Part shown: one piece after another, positions 5,085 to 8,197 of the stretch | Layout of the letters: every line of letters begins with the position of its first letter | How positions within the stretch are numbered: the stretch's first letter is position 1 | DNA from: 2-01-FULL-45-10 sp964433975 | GTDB lineage: Bacteria; Omnitrophota; Gorgyraeia; 2-01-FULL-45-10 | Reading direction: 5' to 3' | Length of the DNA: 8,197 nucleotides | NCBI GenBank assembly: GCA_964433975.1 | Contig: CAYSSS010000070.1 | Location: forward strand, 1 to 8,197 | Notes under the pieces: model-generated | The model's database searches: none | What the model saw: only the letters and a program-made list of their open reading frames with translations | Told to the model about the DNA's origin: nothing | Position numbers and translations under genes: made by a program

Positions 5085-5738
5085 TCAGCTTTTACTTACC
5101 ACTTCGGAGCTTTCTATATTATCGACGCCTTCGTCATCTATCATTTCGCCATCCAATCCCCATTTTATCGTGTAGCCGCTTATAGACCTGTAGGATCGCT
5201 CGGTGCAGTCCACCTGTGAATTCGAAATTAGCTCCTTCGGGACACCGCTATCATCATCGACCTTCGTCATGTTCCATAGATTTATCTTTATCTCTTTTAT
5301 CAGGAACCCGTTCTTGTCCAGAAGTTCCAGCGTAAAGCCTGGCCTCATAAGGCCGTATATATAATCCTGTTTTTTCCTGGCGAATACTTTCTCCAGCGAC
5401 TTGTAGGGATATACCGAAAATTTATAGCAGAGCTTGTTCTCCCTCCATACCATCTCAAGTTTTGCGCTCAGGTCTTTACCTGGGTACTTCGACTCTTCCC
5501 AGCTGATCGGCTTGTCGAGCGCCGAAACGCCGGCTTCATCCGTCGCTTCGGAAGTTTGAGGCTGCGTCGGGCGCGCCGGATTTTTGTCGTCTATTATCAT
5601 CGACAGCGCCCCGGTCTTCTTATTAAAACGATAGAGCGCTCCATCGGAGCCGGTCACCACCTGGTACTGGTTCGAATCGCAGCCGCAGAGCAAAAAAGCT
5701 ATAAACAGAATCGCTGATAACTTTACCGGAAATCTCAT
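5085..5738 (-). CDS. Lipoprotein of unknown function
   Basis: 217 residues. The N-terminus MRFPVKLSAILFIAFLLCGC ends in a lipobox (L-C-G-Cys20) for signal peptidase II, so the mature protein should be a triacylated lipoprotein anchored through Cys20. The residue after it is Asp21, which in E. coli signals retention in the inner membrane; whether that rule holds here is unknown. The mature part has a short unit YQVVTGSDGALYRFNKKTG (about 25-43), a Pro/Thr/Ser-rich linker (about 54-75), and a domain (about 78-205) with alternating strands and WxxxKLCYKFSVYPY, of no family I recognise. The ATG begins on the base after the lnt stop, with AAGGGGG inside the end of lnt as ribosome binding site, so the genes are tightly coupled. 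It is probably a substrate of the Lnt encoded next to it. Confidence 0.82.
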   Translation of the reverse strand: MRFPVKLSAILFIAFLLCGCDSNQYQVVTGSDGALYRFNKKTGALSMIIDDKNPARPTQPQTSEATDEAGVSALDKPISWEESKYPGKDLSAKLEMVWRENKLCYKFSVYPYKSLEKVFARKKQDYIYGLMRPGFTLELLDKNGFLIKEIKINLWNMTKVDDDSGVPKELISNSQVDCTERSYRSISGYTIKWGLDGEMIDDEGVDNIESSEVVSKS

Positions 5739-7382
5739 CTATATCCCCCTTATTCTGGTGGAACGGGACAGGCAGAAGACTGTAAAAAATATGCACAAGT
5801 ACGCGAATATGTCACCGTAGGCCGTATAGAGCGTTCTCGTCCTCGACAGGACTATATCCTCTGTCTTAAATCCGTCTACGAAGAGGTCCTTATCTGATTT
5901 CGAAACTTTTGATACGATGCGCCCTTTCTGGTCTATGAAACATGAGAGCCCAGTATTCGCGGCCCTTATGACGTTCACCCTGTTCTCCACCGCCCTGAAT
6001 ACGGAGGCCTGAGCGTGCTGATATGCGGCGCTCGACCTTCCAAACCACGCGTCATTGGTCATGTTGACGAGAAAGGCGGCGTTATTCCTGACGAATCCGC
6101 GCGCCAGGTCCGGGAATATATCCTCAAAACATATGAGGCATCCGAAACCGACCTTCTTCACGAGCTTCCAGTTGCGGTCTTTCTCTTTTACGGACCTCTC
6201 TATCGGAAACCTTAAGACCGTGAATTCTTTGCCGCCCACAAAATCCCCTATGGGACGCGCCGCGAATCTTTGGACGAAGAAGAAGAGTCTCCCCAGCGGC
6301 ACATATTCGCCGAACGGCACAAGATGTATCTTATCATAGTGCCGGTCGGGCGAGCCGTCCTTCAGAAAAAAGAAGGCGCTGTTATAATATAGCTCACGGC
6401 CGTCAAGATCCTCGTATCTCGGAGCTCCGACCAGTAACGGCGCGTTCGCGCGCTTTGCCAGGGCGCCTATCCATTCCAGCAGGATCTTCTCGTTTTCGAT
6501 GAATCCCGGCACGGAAGTCTCTGGCCATATGACGAGATCCGGCTTTTCCGCGGCCGCGAGGATGGTAAGCTCGGTATATCTTTCTATGATCTTTTCGGCA
6601 AAACGCTCGTCCCACTTCTGGACCTGGGGAATATTGCCCTGCACCACTGAGACCTTAAGCTTCTCTCCCGTGAATACGTTATTCAGCCTCAGGAGGCCGT
6701 ATCCTGAGACCGCGGTTATAAGAATGGCCGCCATAACCACGGCAACAAGGCACTCTTTCATCTTGCGCAAATTTTTTATCACCAAAAATAACGCTACATT
6801 GAAGATCACGATAAGAAAACTGACCCCGTACGCCCCGGTAACATCGGCGATCTGTATGATCGGCAGATTGTTACTCTGTGAATACCCCAATAACGCCCAC
6901 CCGAAACCCGTAAAGAGATACGAACGCGCCCATTCGAGCGCCACCCACGCGGCGGGAATTAAGAATAGTAATACGAAATACTCGTCATTGCGAGGCCCGA
7001 AGGGCCGAAGCAATCTCGCTTTTAAAGAGATTGCTTCGGTCGCTTTGCTCCCTCGCAATGACGACGTTAGACTTATTATCAGTCCGAAGAAACCGAAGTA
7101 TAGGGCAAGATACGCGACTGTAATGATCATTCCGGGTAACGTTACGTGGACAAGCCAGTATATTGTGCCTAAGAAAAATAGAAATCCGGCGAGATACGAA
7201 ATTAAGAATGCCTTGAGAGGCTTCTGGCCTTCTATCGCAAAAAATAACGGCACCAGCGCCACCCAGGCGACTATCCAGAGATTGAAACCCGGGAAGGAAA
7301 GGATTAAGAGGACGGCCGATAAGACAGCCAAAGAAAGACTGACGATTAACGACGAACGACGACTCATCATTTTCCGCAGCAT
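5739..7382 (-). CDS. lnt: Apolipoprotein N-acyltransferase
   Basis: 547 residues; family members are usually about 500-520. Lnt transfers an acyl chain from phospholipid to the N-terminal cysteine of diacylated lipoproteins, the last step of their maturation, in the inner membrane. The N-terminal half has multiple membrane helices (about 12-50, 59-79, 85-105, 135-155, 185-203, 211-230). The periplasmic nitrilase-fold domain follows (about 242-505), with the expected catalytic triad: Glu288 in VIWPETSVPGF, Lys351 in YDKIHLVPFGEY, Cys418 in CLICFEDIFP. A final membrane helix is at about 521-538. Residues about 107-134 (LRGSKATEAISLKAR, then LLRPFGPRND) are encoded by an inserted palindromic repeat and account for the extra length. 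The ATG at 7382 overlaps secA by 16 bases. The ATG at 7370, with an ATGA overlap and GGA closer upstream, is at least as likely as the true start. Confidence 0.93.
   Translation of the reverse strand: MLRKMMSRRSSLIVSLSLAVLSAVLLILSFPGFNLWIVAWVALVPLFFAIEGQKPLKAFLISYLAGFLFFLGTIYWLVHVTLPGMIITVAYLALYFGFFGLIISLTSSLRGSKATEAISLKARLLRPFGPRNDEYFVLLFLIPAAWVALEWARSYLFTGFGWALLGYSQSNNLPIIQIADVTGAYGVSFLIVIFNVALFLVIKNLRKMKECLVAVVMAAILITAVSGYGLLRLNNVFTGEKLKVSVVQGNIPQVQKWDERFAEKIIERYTELTILAAAEKPDLVIWPETSVPGFIENEKILLEWIGALAKRANAPLLVGAPRYEDLDGRELYYNSAFFFLKDGSPDRHYDKIHLVPFGEYVPLGRLFFFVQRFAARPIGDFVGGKEFTVLRFPIERSVKEKDRNWKLVKKVGFGCLICFEDIFPDLARGFVRNNAAFLVNMTNDAWFGRSSAAYQHAQASVFRAVENRVNVIRAANTGLSCFIDQKGRIVSKVSKSDKDLFVDGFKTEDIVLSRTRTLYTAYGDIFAYLCIFFTVFCLSRSTRIRGI
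6982..7064 (-). repeat. Palindromic dispersed repeat (RPE-like) inserted in frame within lnt
   Basis: The outer arms TCGTCATTGCGAGG (6982-6995) and its exact complement (7051-7064) enclose inner arms CCGAAGCAATCTC (7005-7017) and GAGATTGCTTCGG (7027-7039), with a 9-base loop. The bases between arms differ on the two sides (CCCGAAGGG and TCGCTTTGCTC). The form 'CGTCATTGCGAGG ... GCAATCTC ... CCTCGCAATGACG' is a dispersed non-autonomous element found in intergenic DNA of many bacterial genomes, from general knowledge. Here it is translated as part of Lnt without a stop, as described for Rickettsia palindromic elements. Confidence 0.85.
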
Positions 7383-8197
7383 TTTTTATATTTTTTTCCG
7401 CTGCCGCAGGTGCAGGGATCGTTCCTGCCTACCTTCGGCTCTTCTCTTTTATAAGTGTGCGCCGGTTCTTCCGGAAGCTGGCCCTCATATGAGGTAGCCG
7501 CCTCTTCGGTGGTGCCTGCCTTTACTCCCTCGAACTGGCTCTTCTCCTCATGGACTAGCTGCTGGTGCCTCGCGTCGAAGACGCCGGGCATCTTCTCCTC
7601 CTTCACGGCCTTGACCTTATAGAGGTACTCGAGTGTCTCCTCTTTGATCCTGTCTATCATATCCATGAACATGGCGTAACCTTCATGCTGGTACTCTATC
7701 AAAGGGTCACGCTGGCCGTAGGCGCGCAGTCCTATGCCCTCCCGGAGGCTATCCATGGCATAGAGGTGGTCTTTCCAGCGCGTATCGATCACCTGCAGGA
7801 GTATCATCTGTTCAAGGTGGCGCGCCAGCTGGTCACCTAAAGACTTCTCCTTCTCCTCGTACATCTTTCTCATGATCTCAAGGACCGCATCTTTTATTTC
7901 CGAGATCCTCATCTCCTCCAATTTAATCTCTTTGGTCTTGACATAAAACCGCGAATCGAGATATTGCCTGAAACCCTCAAAATCCCATTGATCCGCCCTG
8001 AGCTTCTCGTTAAGATAAGTGTCTATGGCAAAGTCTACGATCTCCTCCATCAATTCATGTATATAGCTCTTGAGATCCTGTCCGAAGAGGACCTTCCGCC
8101 TCTCGTCGTATATGACCTCCCTCTGCCTGTTCATCACGTTGTCGTACTCAAGGAGGTGTTTTCGTATCTCAAAATTATGCTGCTCCACTCTCTTTTG
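7367..8197 (-). CDS. secA: SecA preprotein translocase ATPase, C-terminal part (runs off right edge)
   Basis: 276 residues of the C-terminus; the frame is open to the right edge and begins QKRVEQHNFEIRKHLLEYDN, so the DEAD motor and most of the protein lie outside. SecA is the cytoplasmic motor that drives unfolded preproteins through SecYEG. Visible parts are the end of the motor region and helical scaffold (EYDNVMNRQREVIYDER), the helical wing and scaffold return (RWKDHLYAMDSLREGIGLRAYGQRDP and EYQHEGYAMFMDMIDRIKEE), a variable linker (about 200-250), and the C-terminal zinc/SecB-binding motif NDPCTCGSGKKYKKCCG with the Cys-x-Cys-x8-Cys-Cys pattern intact. The stop overlaps the start of lnt, indicating one transcript. 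Confidence 0.97.
   Translation of the reverse strand, partial: QKRVEQHNFEIRKHLLEYDNVMNRQREVIYDERRKVLFGQDLKSYIHELMEEIVDFAIDTYLNEKLRADQWDFEGFRQYLDSRFYVKTKEIKLEEMRISEIKDAVLEIMRKMYEEKEKSLGDQLARHLEQMILLQVIDTRWKDHLYAMDSLREGIGLRAYGQRDPLIEYQHEGYAMFMDMIDRIKEETLEYLYKVKAVKEEKMPGVFDARHQQLVHEEKSQFEGVKAGTTEEAATSYEGQLPEEPAHTYKREEPKVGRNDPCTCGSGKKYKKCCGK

Noticed and set aside
6499..7497. Long plus-strand open frame of 332 codons opposite lnt and the end of secA
   Set aside because: It lies antisense to a clearly recognised lnt with its full catalytic triad, shows no family features, and is rich in residues typical of a reverse-frame shadow.

Overview
All recognisable genes lie on the minus strand, so the window reads from right to left. 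The organism is a diderm (Gram-negative-type) bacterium: it has lnt, a lipoprotein with a lipobox, a SecA with a zinc-binding tail, and several signal peptides. The gene mix (TPR-only exported protein, Ig/glucoamylase-like exported protein, zf-HC2 anti-sigma factor, SpoVG-like protein) and the free use of ATA and AGG codons suggest Candidatus Omnitrophota or a related uncultured lineage. That placement is inference and only moderately secure.

Right part (8197 to 3344): an envelope operon. The C-terminal third of secA (N-terminus off the right edge) overlaps lnt, the apolipoprotein N-acyltransferase gene. Next come a small lipoprotein gene that starts on the base after the lnt stop, and, 13 bases later, an exported protein made of 15 uninterrupted 34-residue TPR units. 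SecA exports precursors, Lnt finishes lipoprotein acylation, and the next two genes encode likely clients of that machinery. The lnt frame carries an 83-bp palindromic dispersed repeat, translated as about 28 extra residues in a loop between membrane segments.

Middle (3343 to 1364): after a 160-bp gap with a good extended -10 promoter comes an exported protein with two Ig-like domains and only the first part of a glucoamylase-like domain. It breaks off at a Shine-Dalgarno-like AGGAGGAG and runs into a gene for a coiled-coil protein in another frame. A short exported protein with a C-terminal coiled coil follows.

Left part (1380 to 1): an ECF-type sigma factor, translationally overlapped with the preceding gene, a membrane anti-sigma factor with a zinc-finger motif, a 217-bp intergenic region, and the start of a SpoVG-like gene that leaves the window. 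The main discovery is a 36-bp element present twice, immediately upstream of the anti-sigma gene and of the SpoVG-like gene. Both copies have an identical 12-base -35 block, an identical 16-base -10 block and 8 divergent bases between. This is the expected form of promoters used by the adjacent ECF sigma factor. It implies a small circuit: the sigma factor switches on its own inhibitor and a SpoVG-type regulator. The same intergenic region holds a plus-strand intrinsic terminator with no obvious gene in front of it, which hints at a small plus-strand transcript.
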